Source: Xiphias gladius
Lineage: Eukaryota > Chordata > Actinopteri > Istiophoriformes > Xiphiidae
Assembly (NCBI RefSeq): GCF_016859285.1
Contig: NC_053405.1
Location: forward strand, 865,760-929,759
Length of the DNA stretch: 64,000 nucleotides
Reading direction: 5' to 3'
Shown: positions 36,340-47,933 of the stretch, piece after piece
Numbering within the stretch: position 1 is the stretch's first letter
Layout of the letters: every line of letters begins with the position of its first letter
Made by a program: the position numbers and the translations under genes
The notes under the pieces: model-generated
Databases searched by the model: none
Seen by the model: only the letters and a program-made list of their open reading frames with translations
What the model was told of the DNA's origin: nothing

Positions 36340-37600
36340 AGACGAGAGGAGAAAATTTGCATGTTTAGGTTCTTTTTAGTTCACATCCTTGATACATAAT
36401 TCAGATTCTTTTTTTCATTGATTTGACTGATTTTAGAAATATAGAGATCATTGGACAATGCAAACCCATTAAACCGTAAAAATGGTTTGACTATAGCTAG
36501 AAAAAAGTTTATTTTCAAACTGTATTTGTTTTACATTTTCTCTATTAATTGAGTTTATTTGTATTTACAGTGAATTTTTATCTCCATAACACTATGAAAC
36601 TGAATCATTTCATTTTTTTACCATTAATGATGATGTAATTGAGTTATTTGTAACAAGATTTTAAGGGATAGTTAATGGATAAATGGAATTAAGATCAAAC
36701 TTCAATGATATTAATGAATTATCCCCACATTTACAATTAAACCCTGAATTTGCTTTTAATGGAAAACTCAGTAGGGATTCCTGTGCAGGTCTACATCTTA
36801 ATGTTTTTCTTCTTTTTCCCTTTAAAAACTCGGTCATTAATGCAGAAACCTATTAAAATACCTTTTTACTGTATATTACAATCCATTACTTTATTTATTA
36901 ATTTAGCCCAAGTTTGAGGTAAACCTATTAAATGCCTTCAATCTTTTCAAATATCATTAATTTCAATTTAAATACTGAAATATTTCCCTTTCGCAAATTA
37001 ATAATCACAACTTTAATAAAGCATTAAATTCAAAATGTCTAATATTTCAAATGAATGTTGTAGGGCAAGTAATAGTCTAAAGGCAGTGTCAAAGCCCTTA
37101 CATGTTCCCCACATTTTGAGAATGAATCTCTGTGAAGTCATACTAAATCCTTTTGAACGTTATTAAATTAAATGTTATTGTTTGCTTTTTTTAAAGTAAA
37201 AAACAGTCAGACCGTCTGAGGACTGTAATATTTATCCACGGCAAATTCTATCATCATCATCAGGGACAAATTAACAAACTAAGATGATAAAATAGTAAAA
37301 ACATGCTGACATATTGAAAGCTGGAGTGAGAGGGAATGGAAATGTTGGAAATGTTGAGGCAGAGCGAGGAAGGAACAGACAAACACTGTGAATGTAATTA
37401 GTTTGAGTGCCATCGCCAGTAACTGGTAAATGAAAACCACTCTGGCACTTTTACTCTGGGAGAGGCAGCAGAGTCCTTCAGCTGGACGACCAACCTGCTT
37501 CAAGTGCAGATTATTTCCATCACAATGAGCATGAAATTACTTAGTGCTTCATTACGGTGGCTGTGGTTCAGTCCACCTGCTGGAAGGATCATTAGACCCA
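36340..37600. other. AT-rich part of presumed diras1 intron 1
   Basis: The stretch is poor in G+C, rich in ATTAA and TTTATT phrases, and has no long open frame except one 74-codon chance frame. Nothing functional is recognised. Confidence 0.55.
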
Positions 37601-37619
37601 TCCAACCGTTGACAGTCCA

Positions 37620-38760
37620 GATGCCAATAGTTCGGTTAAAATAAGTTAAGTTAAAATAGTTTAGTTTAGACTATTTAACAATTTATTTAAGGCGCTGTTT
37701 GATTTAGGTCTTCAAACAGTTAATTTTGTTGACTATTTGGTTCAGATTAGTTCAATGTAGCAGCCAAAACAGTTTCGTTGAGGTTGGCTGACTGCGCTTG
37801 TTAGCGACCTTTTGATTCGGGTTAGTTAATGGTTCAGTGTCAATTAAAAAAGTTTTGGTCAAGTTAACTAATCGCAGCTGAAACACTTGTTCTGGTTAGG
37901 TAAGAGTTAATTTCAGCAACTGTTTCAGGTTATCTGACTGTTCAAAGTAGGAACTGTTTGGCCCAAGTTAGATGGTTCAGTTTAGCAGCTAAAACACTGC
38001 GGTTTAGTTTATCTAACAGGTTAATGTTGGTAAACACTGTCATTTCAAAGATGAAACAGTTTGGCTAATAGTTAATCTTTAGTTCATTTTCTGCAACTGT
38101 TTGGTTGAATATAGATGGTTCAGTTTAACTGCTATAAGTTAACTTTTGCTGCTTTTTGGACTTCATCAGCAAACGGTACAATTTAACAAATAAGACAGTT
38201 TGGTTCAGTTTGGCAACCTCAAAAAGTCTGATTAAGGGTAGTTAACTGTTCAGATTAGCTAATGGTTTAGGGTAAAAGCTAAAATAGTCTGGTTAAGTTT
38301 GGCAAACAGTTCATTTCAGCAACTGTTTTAGGTTAGCTAACAGCTCAAAGTCGCAGTTGTTTGGTTGAAAAAATTTGGTTCAGTTTAGCAGCTAAAACAC
38401 TTTGGTTAAGATTAGCTATTGGTTCATTTGGCAACAAAAACAGTTTCGTTAAGGTTCACTAACAGTTATTTTTGCTACCTTTTGGTTTATGTTAACAAAT
38501 AGCACAATCTAATAGATAAAAACATTTGGTTCAGATTAACTGCCAAAATAATATGGTTTAGGGTAGCTAACTGTGCATTTTAGTCTTCTTTGTTCAAGTT
38601 ATTGATTAGTAAACAGTTTGGTTAATGTTAGTTTACCTTTAGCAGTCAAAACAATCTGGTTAAGGCCAGTTCATTTTTAATTCTAGTGTCTTTTTGGCTC
38701 ACATTAGCCACAAACAGCTTGGTAAAGGTAAGCTACCGGTTCAGTTTAGCAGTAACTGCT
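37620..38760. repeat. Degenerate repeat field (gtttggttaaggttagctaac type)
   Basis: The phrases aaaacagtttcgttgaggtt, gctaaaatagtctggttaag, gctaaaacactttggttaag, caaaaacagtttcgttaagg and gtcaaaacaatctggttaag recur through about 1.1 kb, mixed with agctaacagttca-like phrases. Spacing is irregular (about 40-110 bases), so it is an old, heavily mutated tandem array. It is inside the presumed first intron of diras1. Confidence 0.7.
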
Positions 38761-41221
38761 GCATTCGTGTCATATTGTTCAGACTGCAATCACAAGCAGC
38801 CGATCAGGGAAAACTATTTACATTCATCTCCTGAGTTGTAACGTTGATTCTGAGGCAGAGGTATCGGTAAATTCTTCAACGATCAATGAAAACTTGCCCT
38901 TCAGGGGTTGGGAATTGAACCTGGATTGAATCACTTGCCTGCTTTGCTGATGTAAGTCACGCAATATTTGTTCCTCTGTGCTGTGTCCAGACAATCAGAG
39001 ATGTTTTCTCTGTAAACAGACAGATTGTGACTAATACGTTCTGCTGCGACGAGGCTGTTCGCGTTGCAGTTCTGTGACATTTAAACCTTCAGTGACTGAA
39101 AGACGTGGACCCTGCATCGCGTGAGTGCCTCGTCCTCTCTGAACTCCCTGAGTGTATTCACAGATAATGTGACGAGTGGGAATGAATTAAAAACATGGAG
39201 GGAAGGCCGTGGGGAGTTTCCCAGCATGCAGAGATGTATCCCCCCCACAGAATGACTAGCGAGCATTGATTAGAGCCCTGCATCTCATTAAAGTGGAGAG
39301 CTGATGAAAACCAGAGAGGCTTCTTAGGAGAGAAGGAAGCACTGCTGCGGAGTTTCAGAAAAGAAAACCTGTTTTTCCGCTCTGACAGTGAGATTCACTG
39401 TTTGACAATATTTTAGCCAGAAGTACTGGAAACATCATAAAAGGCACCGCTCACACAGAGATGTTTCGGAAATTATATCATGTATTCAGCTAATTTATTA
39501 AGACTTTCTGCTTCTTATTCAGAGCAAATATGTAAATTAAAACAGGCGAAGATCAGAGAACACAAATAAAATATAAAGCAAACAAAAATAAAAATCTGTC
39601 TGCAACTGAACCCTGTTTGAAATCAAGTTCTGGTTCTCTCTGTCGTTGAAATCAAAGCTACCAATTGCGAATTCATGGTAGATACCACACTGGAGTCCTG
39701 ATAAACATATTTGTCAAAATAGTCAGTAGAATTAAAGACTGTCTTTTTCTAATATAAAGAGGAGAATCCAGTATTTCCCTGAAATAAATCTCCCGATGTT
39801 CTCCCAGCTGACAGCATCCGGCAGCTCATAGATCCCGACTGTAATAACATCTGTAGAACAGGAGATAACATCAGACCATCCGGTGCTCATGAGCCGAGCT
39901 GAGAGTCTGCACCTTCATGGTCACAAACTAAACTCACAGCAACAGAGTCTGGTTCTGTAGAACCCTGTCAGAGATGTTCTCTGAAGTATCAGGCTCTAGA
40001 TTGTCTTGTCGTTCTTTGGATGCCCGCGAGGGGTGCGAGCTGTGGACCACCGTGGACCAGCCGACTCAGACGGCACCTTCACGCAATGCAAACCGATGGA
40101 TTGTTTTCCCCTCTGGTGTGGGCGGGACTTAACTGTGCTCCGTCTCTACGACTGGACGCCTTTGAACCAGAACTGAAGAAGCCCTTCACATTAGAGGTAC
40201 GCTGAGAGTTCTCCACCGCTCTGGAGAGAGAGGACACCATATGGGCCTGAATCTAACTATTTTTTCTGGAAATTTGGTTTGAAATAGTGGGGATCGACTT
40301 GTAATCAAGGACGAGACAATTTAATGTTCATTGCCTCAGATCCTCTGTTTGAATGGAGAGAGGAACCGAGTAACTACGGTCTTCTACAGAGATGTGTTGC
40401 ATCATGGGTTGTTTGTGGGCTACCAAGTGTTTTCAGTTCCTACATGTATAATCAGCCTTTCAGAGGTAATCAAGCACTGAAAGTGTTTGGTTAGTCCAGT
40501 TTAACCTGCAGGAGCTTCTGGAGGCTGCTGTAACATGATCTGCTGCCACGGAGGAAATAGATTCATGACGAGTGAAAACAAGTTCCCAGCGTCTTCCGAC
40601 GTCTTAACTGCAGAAATGAACCAGGGAGAAAATCTGTCAGACGGCCAAGAATTACGTCTGACACAGATGATGAGCTCAGAAAGACTGAAGTCTGGAAAAT
40701 AATCCTGGGACTGGAATCGACTCACTACAGTGACTCGGTCAGCTGACTAGTGGTCACCGGGAAAGTGAGTCTGTCGTTTTGTTTAGAAGCCGAATGCCGT
40801 TCTGTTGTCAGATGGTTAGGGGACGATGAGAAAAGTGCAGTTCAGATCCATTCGCTATACGTCTTGTTTTACCAGTGTTGTTTTGCGTGGCGCAGAGTGC
40901 GATCACTCGGTGTGACGGATGACTGTGGGACACAGCGACCACTTCATCAGTGAGCAGATCTATTTGCTTCAGCAACAGCTGATTTTCTTGTGGGAGGACC
41001 CGACGACCACTGCCCCCCAGCCCCACGCCAGAAACCTGGGTAAAAGCCAGTTATCCGTTCTTCAGATGAGAAAAATATGGAACTACAGGTAAAACACATG
41101 GATCTCAGGTCTGACCGAAGATCAGCCGGTGGGGCTGTCAGACCGACGTCACCGCTCCTTATCCGAGCCACAAATTTAGACCGGTGACTAATCAGCAGCT
41201 CGTTAATCAATCTGTCCAGCA
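38761..41221. other. Presumed diras1 intron 1, no gene recognised
   Basis: Small open frames at 40020-40205 and 40501-41026 have no recognised domain. No clear repeat family is seen. Confidence 0.45.
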
Positions 41222-41335
41222 ACACACACACACACACACACACACCTGCCTCCCGATAGCATCCACTGTGTTTCCTCTTGATGTAACCATGAGAGCACCT
41301 GAATATCCTCCGTGTGTGTGTGTGTGTGTGTGTGT
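41222..41335. repeat. Inverted (AC)13 / (GT)12 microsatellite pair
   Basis: An AC run at 41222-41247 and a GT run at 41312-41335 are separated by 64 bases. As inverted complements they can pair in single strands or in a transcript of the presumed first intron. Confidence 0.9.
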
Positions 41336-41341
41336 CGCCTG

Positions 41342-41355
41342 GTTGCCCTGGCAAC
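41342..41355. promoter_or_regulatory. RFX X-box-like palindrome
   Basis: GTTGCCCTGGCAAC is two perfect RFX half-sites (GTTGCC / GGCAAC) with a two-base spacer. It lies in the presumed first intron of diras1, directly after a GT run. Motif evidence only. Confidence 0.45.
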
Positions 41356-41709
41356 GGTGACAGATACAGACAGCGGAGATTTATACGCTCGGAAAGGAGT
41401 GCAAACATGTCGTCGTCAGCAGGGCCGTTGTCATGGTTACCTGCCAGCCCCCGTCCTCTGACGTCACTTCCTGTGCGGAGGCAGGCAGCAGGGAAAACAC
41501 CACCGACTGAAAAGCAGCATCAGACAGACAGAAATAAATCTGCTCTCATCACAGAACCCCAGAAGAGAAAAATCGCCTGATGTGCAGCCAGAGTGAGTTC
41601 AATCTGAGTCTAAATACAATACAACATCATCATTATCTCCACAGTTAGTATTTCTGTCATGAGTACACGGGCCCGCCTCGTACGACGTGACGAAAGGCCA
41701 GCTTTGAAA

Positions 41710-42247
41710 GACGAGGCTGAAAAGCGGACCCCAGAACGTTCAGACGAGGCTGAAAAGCTGACCCCAGAACGTTCGGACGAGGCTGAAAAGCTGACCCCAG
41801 AACGTTCGGACGAGGCTGAAAAGCTGACCCCAGAACGTTCGGGCGAGGCTGAAAAGCTGACCCCAGAACGTTCGGACGAGGCTGAAAAGCGGACCCCAGA
41901 ACGTTCGGACGAGGCTGAAAAGCGGACCCCAGAACGTTCGGACGAGGCTGAAAAGCTGACCCCAGAACGTTCGGACGAGGCTGAAAAGCTGACCCCAGAA
42001 CGTTCGGACGAGGCTGAAAAGCTGACCCCAGAACGTTCGGACGAGGCTGAAAAGCGGACCCCAGAACGTTCGGACGAGGCTGAAAAGCGGACCCCAGAAC
42101 GTTCGGACGAGGCTGAAAAGCTGACCCCAGAACGTTCGGACGAGGCTGAAAAGCTGACCCCAGAACGTTCGGACGAGGCTGAAAAGCTGACCCCAGAACG
42201 TTCGGACGAGGCTGAAAAGCTGACCCCAGAACGTTCGGACGAGGCTG
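41710..42247. repeat. 33-bp minisatellite, 16 full units plus a partial unit
   Basis: The unit is gacgaggctgaaaagctgac plus cccagaacgttcg. Because 33 is a multiple of three and the unit has no stop in several frames, frames of over 230 codons run through it on both strands (for example an 11-residue DEAEKLTPERS repeat on plus). A CTGACC/CGGACC variant position orders the units as R L L L L R R L L L R R L L L L, so a five-unit block (RRLLL, 165 bp) is itself duplicated. It sits in the presumed diras1 intron 1 and has no splice context as an exon. Confidence 0.97.
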
Positions 42248-43897
42248 CGGCGTGCATCCGCCGCAGCTGCTCTTTGACGACCACCACGCACAACGCCCAA
42301 CACTCGGATGAAACAAACACGGGAAGACAACTTCCCTCGCGGTTCTCTGTCCCAGTCCCGGTTCAACATGACACCAGTCCAACTGAGACCTGACAAATGC
42401 ATGTCCTCAAAGAGGTCAGCGCACAGACGGCGTTCCCTGAATGTTTCGGTGCGATGTCGGCGCATGTAATACAGAAGTGTAGCCTGACGGTGGAGAAGGG
42501 TCCAACTGTGGACCTCACAGCCATCCCCCTTATTCTGGTTCGGCAGTGTTTGCACGTTATTCCGGGTCGGTTAGCCCTGGTGCCGCCTCGTGGTCGCAGC
42601 AGATATCCCGGGATAAATTGGCTTCTGTAGCTCGTAGGGGTGGGCGACGGTTCGAATTCGCCCCGCGTATGGCGGCTTGTCCCACGTGGGAGGCAGCAAC
42701 TGACCGACTCGAGAACAAATTGTCCGGTGATTTTCTGAGCCGCCGGCGCGAGACTCGCTCTGGCGTTTGGCTTCTCTCGCTCACGTGGCTCCCTCCCCCC
42801 GACAGACGGAAAGAAAACAGCTCACACGCCTCCGTCGCTCGCACTCCTCTCCTTCTTCTTCCTCTGCTTCCGTGTGTTCGTTTATCCTGCAGCTTTAAAG
42901 GCTCAAGATAAGTGTGTGTAGAACCAGGGCATTAGATCAATAGGTCTATAAAAGAACCAACTCACACCCTCTTTCCTAATCCTGCCCGTATTATATAACC
43001 TACCAACTCCTGCTCTGCCTCGTGTACCATCTTCCTTGATGTCTCCGTCTCTGAATTATACTTACTACAGCGCATGACGATGCAGGGTTTCTGGCTGGAT
43101 GCACTTTTTTCTTGCTTTGAGCTCTGTTTTGTGAAGGGTCTTTGTTGAGCTTGACCTCATAGAACTAGGCTACAGCGTGGGGGCCTACGTCAGGCCACTA
43201 TTTATTTTCATTTAACAGCCGTCGCGAGCCTGTGTGTGCGCAGTGAATAAATCCTGTTTTTTGTTCCCTTTAACTCGGTTGTGATTTCTCCCTTTTTGCC
43301 TGCGGGTTTCCAACTCTTCCGATAGAAACCACTAATATGAAAAAGACTGTTTTAATGCAGACACGCTGTTTGTTGCAGGGACTAGAGTCGTCGTGCCGCT
43401 GTGACTGTCTGCATCAAGGGGTTAAATCCAGCACATATGAACTAGTGGCTTCCAAGTTTATTACCAAGCGAAAGCGGATCCAAACAAACAAAGCCGTACG
43501 CATAAATCTGACCGTATTGGGGCTAATGTTGGATTTTATTTTGGTGGTGCATGTGCAGCCATTCCGCCAACAGATACGGCCGCTGTCGGAAATCCACTGT
43601 CTCCAGCTCAGAACTACGAGCCGGAGTCGGATGATCAAAATTCCCTTTTTTAGCTCTGCTGTGTCTGTGTCGGAACCAGGTTTAGCTCTGGGTGAAGACA
43701 CGCCTCCCTCTCCGCCGTTTGAATAAGGCGGCTCCATTGACACGGTGGGACGACAACCGTGGCAGCTCCCGCGGTAAGAGGCGGGAAAAAAGGCCCGGAA
43801 ACGGAGCTGAACCTGGGTCTGGCTCCAGCAAACCACCGCCGCTGGCGGGTGACCTGGTGGCAGGTGGAAGTAATTAACAGAATATGTCGCCTCCACA
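42248..43897. other. Presumed diras1 intron 1, partly CpG-rich, no gene recognised
   Basis: About 42640-42800 is locally CpG-rich (for example gccgccggcgcgagactcgc). A tataaaagaacc box near 42945 and AATAAA near 43248 occur about 300 bases apart and might mark an old LTR, but no matching ends or second LTR are seen. Confidence 0.4.
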
Positions 43898-43908
43898 ACA
43901 CACACACA

Positions 43909-43951
<43 letters not shown>

Positions 43952-44048
43952 TGTTGTTTTCGGCTGGGAGGCTGCAGGTCCACAGGGTTTTCGTCCTTAT
44001 CAGAGCTGGAGACAACACACTAGACTCTGTGTGTGTGTGTGTGTGTGT
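43898..44048. repeat. Inverted (CA)n / (GT)n microsatellite pair
   Basis: A CA run at 43898-43949 (one GA break) and a GT run at 44028-44048, 78 bases apart, are inverted complements like the pair at 41222-41335. Confidence 0.92.
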
Positions 44049-44708
44049 CACTGTAACAACAAGCTGCTGCAGTTTCACACCTTCACTTCAACCCCTCACA
44101 TTATTCTCACTCTCAGCTTCTTCCCAACGTCTCCGTGTTTAATTCTGTCCGTCAGCGTTTCTCCTGCTCTCTGTTCCGCGTCATCTCATCTTTCAGGTCA
44201 TGGACACTTGTAAAGATCACGTTGTTTTTTGTCCTTCCTTTAATCTGTTTTACCTCATGTTATTCTATTTATTCACTTATATTTTTTCTTTTTTCTTGGT
44301 TTTATTAAGTTGTTTTACTATTTACATGTGAGCTGCCTCGTTGTCAGCTGGTCAGTCACCTAACCTGCATGAAAGATGCTCCAGCACTGAAGTTAAAGTC
44401 ATGAACGAATGTTGATGTAATGTAGTAGTGGAGCTGTTGCGTTTCAACTGTAGCGGCTGCAGCAGCAACCTGACAGTGACACTGGTAGTAATGATCATTA
44501 TTATTATTACAGGTTTTCTCTTAAAACTGTATTTGCTCCCTCACATCTGCCCAAAACCTCACGCACTCCACCCCCAAAACATCCGACTCAAAAAGTTTCC
44601 GGTCACCGTCGCCACAACGAAATGTCCCTTCCTCGTTGCTCTTGCAGTTTGCGGAAGTCTGGTGGGGAGCGTGTCGACGCGGTTCGGTAGACTGCCTGTT
44701 AGGAGCCC
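44049..44708. other. Presumed diras1 intron 1, no gene recognised
   Basis: T-rich sequence around 44220-44320, otherwise nothing recognised. Confidence 0.45.
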
Positions 44709-45690
44709 GGTCTGCAGAGTGCCTGAGGGTGACCTGCGGATGAGACCCGGAGCCGCCCACATCCTCTCATCCTGCCCCAGCCACCGGTCTGCAGAGTGCC
44801 TGAGGGACCCAAGGAGTCCGAGTGACCTGCGGACCGTCGGGATGAGACCCGGAGCCGCCCACATCCTCTCATCCTGCCCAGCCACCGGTCTGCAGAGTGC
44901 CTGAGGGACCCAAGGAGTTCGAGTGACCTGCGGACCGTCGGGATGAGACCCGGAGCCGCCCACATCCTCTCATCCTGCCCAGCCACCGGTCTGCAGAGTG
45001 CCTGAGGGACCCAAGGAGTCCGAGTGACCTGCGGACCGTCGGGATGAGACCCGAGCCGCCCACATCCTCTCATCCTGCCCAGCCACTCTGCAGAGTGCCT
45101 GAGGGACCCAAGGAGTCCGAGTGACCTGCGGACCGTCGGGATGAGACCCGAGCCGCCCACATCCTCTCATCCTGCCCAGCCACCGGTCTGCAGAGTGCCT
45201 GAGGGACCCAAGGAGTCCAGTGACCTGCGGACCGTCGGGATGAGACCCGGAGCCGCCCACATCCTCTCATCCTGCCCAGCCACCGGTCTGCAGAGTGCCT
45301 GAGGGACCCAAGGAGTCCGAGTGACCTGCGGACCGTCGGGATGAGACCCGGAGCCGCCACATCCTCTCATCCTGCCCAGCCACCGGTCTGCAGAGTGCCT
45401 GAGGGACCCAAGGAGTCCGAGTGACCTGCGGACCGTCGGGATGAGACCCGGAGCCGCCCACATCCTCTCATCCTGCCCAGCCACCGGTCTGCAGAGTGCC
45501 TGAGGGACCCAAGGAGTCCGAGTGACCTGCGGACCGTCGGGATGAGACCCGGAGCCGCCCACATCCTCTCATCCTGCCCAGCCACCGGTCTGCAGAGTGC
45601 CTGAGGGATCCAAGGAGTCCGAGTGACCTGCGGACCGTCGGGATGAGACCCGGAGCCGCCCACATCCTCTCATCCTGCCCCAGCCACCGG
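44709..45690. repeat. 100-bp minisatellite, 10 units
   Basis: Units begin ggtctgcagagtgcctgagg and end ctcatcctgcccagccacc. Unit starts are near 44709, 44787, 44887, 44988, 45086, 45185, 45285, 45385, 45486 and 45587. Most are 98-101 bp; the first is about 78 bp because it lacks the accaaggagtccgagtg part. The first and last units share CCCC before agccacc where inner units have CCC. Small indels shift the frame between units, so the overlapping open frames are not coding. It is in the presumed diras1 intron 1. Confidence 0.97.
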
Positions 45691-46599
45691 AGCATTTTCT
45701 ATTAGTCATTCATCCAGTGGTTCCAGTTCAGAATTGCATTCTGATTTGAACGTGAGCTGCAGATCTCGCTCCACAGTATTTTATTTTATGTTTTAACGTT
45801 TCTATGGATTTTTGATGCTTCGGGGAACAAACTCACACTTTCATTTTATTTTCCACTCTTTTATTCCCCGGTAGTTCCCGGTTCCCGTTAACATGTAGTC
45901 CGTTCTTTATATTTGTGCGAGCCCAAGACTATTTTCCACTTTGGTGAAAACTAGAGATCTAATCTCTGCTGTTCAGCTCCAGACGGTGAGATTCTACGGA
46001 CCTCCCTGTCCCGTACGTCTTGAATCTCACAGTAAAGTAAATTACTACCACGACATTTCTATAATATTCCTATGGAAGGTAACTGTAGTTTACTATGACG
46101 TTTCTATGGTATCACCTGGTTGAGTAACTGCCCGACACATACGTCTATGGATGGATGATGGGGTCCCTGGTCTGGGACTTTTGTTGACTGAGTCGATCTT
46201 ACATTACAGGTCCTATAACGTGACGTGCTGCTGTAGATCATTATAACAGTCGTATAATATCCGGATGCGGTATATTCTGATAATACTCTGACCAGATTAC
46301 TATGCTGACTTGTTACTATGGGATGACTCTGATATTCCTTTACTAACATGACTACAACGTGCGTGCAGAGTGACCGTATGTGTTTCGCTCTGATACTGTC
46401 ATCACCCAATAGGATGCGTAGCTGCAGATGAGCACAATGACACCACAGTCTTCGGACGGTCGTGGATTCACGCGCCGAGCTGTTCCACTCATCCTGTAAT
46501 ATTCCTCCGTAACTCTGCTGCGGAGCGTCGCGCTCTCTGGCCCCACAACACATAGCGCACACACGCACACACACTCACACACACTCTCCGCTGACCTGC
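45691..46599. other. Presumed diras1 intron 1, no gene recognised
   Basis: Mixed sequence; a short CA run at about 46557-46583 borders the CpG-rich block. Confidence 0.45.
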
Positions 46600-46981
46600 T
46601 GTTTTGTTCTCCGTCTCGACCGGCCGCAGCTCCAGACTCATTATCTCCTCACATCATGTTAATCGGTCTGACTCCGCTCAACGGTAAGGACCGGGCGGCC
46701 GCGCGCGCACGGGCACGCGCGCCCAAAGAGCCTGGACGGTCGTGCACAACCTCGCACGCTCTCTCTCTCTCTCTCTCACGCACGCACGGCGATGAACATA
46801 CAGCCCCGGCAGCTCGGTGAAATCAGACCGAGTGTGCAGCTCTGCAGCCGGGCCAGTCGGTGCGGGTGTGATGTCTGTGCGGACTCACCGTGTCTCCGCG
46901 GGTCCTCTCGGTCTGCGCTCGGGGTTTGTCTAATCCGGAGCGACTGTGAGCATCCGAAACCCTCCGCTCTCTGACTCACAG

Positions 46982-47016
<35 letters not shown>

Positions 47017-47100
47017 GACCTGCTGCTGATCAGCACACATCAGCCCTCCTCCTCCTCCTCCTCCTCCTCCCCCTCCATCACCATCACCTCCTCCGCTGGC
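46600..47100. promoter_or_regulatory. CpG-rich block, probable diras1 promoter
   Basis: The block is clearly richer in C+G and CpG than its surroundings: a run of CGCG dinucleotides sits around 46695-46725, and CpGs are dense through 46960. It contains short CT and ATC microsatellites (46758-46776, 46982-47017) and a TCC run (47046-47075). It overlaps the candidate minus-strand first exon. No clear TATA box is visible, as is usual for CpG promoters. A plus-strand donor-like GTAAGG at 46683 could mean divergent or antisense transcription. Confidence 0.45.
46889..46980 (-). other. diras1: Candidate non-coding first exon of diras1
   Basis: On the minus strand a GC-rich stretch ends in GAGACACG followed by GTGAGTCC, a strong splice donor (intron starts at 46888). 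It lies in the only clear CpG-rich block upstream of the gene and is on the right strand to join the acceptor at 36331, giving an intron of about 10.5 kb. The 5' end is not defined; 46980 is simply where a (GAT)n run begins. This is inference from splice signal, composition and position; no transcript evidence is available. Confidence 0.45.
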
Positions 47101-47933
47101 TAAAACACGAAACGAGACTTCCGCTCGTTTTTGGTCGATTTTCAGAATAAAAGCCTCGTTTCTATGAACCCACAGAATTCAAACACTGACTACAACTTTC
47201 ATTTCCAACATGAAATCCAAACCACGGAACCAGGTGCTCGTTCTTACAGAAAAATAAATTAAGTTGGGTGAAACAAGACGAAAAAAAAAAAAGATTTCAG
47301 TCATGAAGGAGAGCAGGTTTGGTTGTAATGGCTGTAAAATATTGTCGTGTCATGTAAGATCTGGACGTCGAGCGACTTTGATGGTAAAATAAAGCTCACG
47401 GTGGATAAAATAAATAAAAATCAGGCGTTTGCATTTTTATTTTGAAGGCTGTGCCAGCCGGAAGTGTTATTTCCAGCTCCCACCCCGTCATCTCAGCATC
47501 CTCCTCCTCCTCCTCCTCCTCCGGAGCAGAACTACATCCTCCCTCCACCTTTCACCTCCATCAGCATCACTCAGACACGTCAACAGAAACAACCGGACTC
47601 AACGTGACACCAGGATCCCGGAACCTCGCGTTGGAGACAGAGTCGAGGTTAAGAAAAGCCTCGGTCGTAACAGTCTCCGAACTCATCAGCTTCACCATCA
47701 ACTCACCTGAGTTCACTTGTCAGTCAATCACCGAGGAATCACCAGTAACGTTAATCACATGACCAGAGACGTTTTATGGGCCTTTTGTTTTTCAGTTCAA
47801 ATGTAACAAAGAAAACTGTTTTTTCTAATTTTCTCATTTTAAAGAAAAACGTTTCAGAGGCTCTTACAACAGGTTACATTAGTCGGTTGCTTTTAATTTT
47901 GCTTCATTTATGTTGCCCTTTGTAACTTTGTTG
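47101..47933. other. Upstream flank of diras1, no gene recognised
   Basis: Small TCC run at about 47499-47521. Open frames on plus at 47429-47762 have no recognised domain. Confidence 0.45.

Noticed and set aside
41659..42393. Open frames of 236-271 codons on both strands with 11-residue repeats
   Set aside because: They are produced by the stop-free 33-bp minisatellite; the same array is open in several frames on both strands, and no splice signals or homologous repeat protein support one of them.
42900..43330. Possible solo LTR with tataaaagaacc and AATAAA
   Set aside because: No defined TG..CA ends, target duplication, primer-binding site or second copy was found; a TATA-like and a poly(A)-like motif 300 bases apart can occur by chance.
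44521..45695. Overlapping minus-strand frames with GSHPDGPQVTRTPWVPQAL repeats
   Set aside because: They follow the 100-bp minisatellite, whose unit length is not a multiple of three and which carries indels; frames switch from unit to unit.
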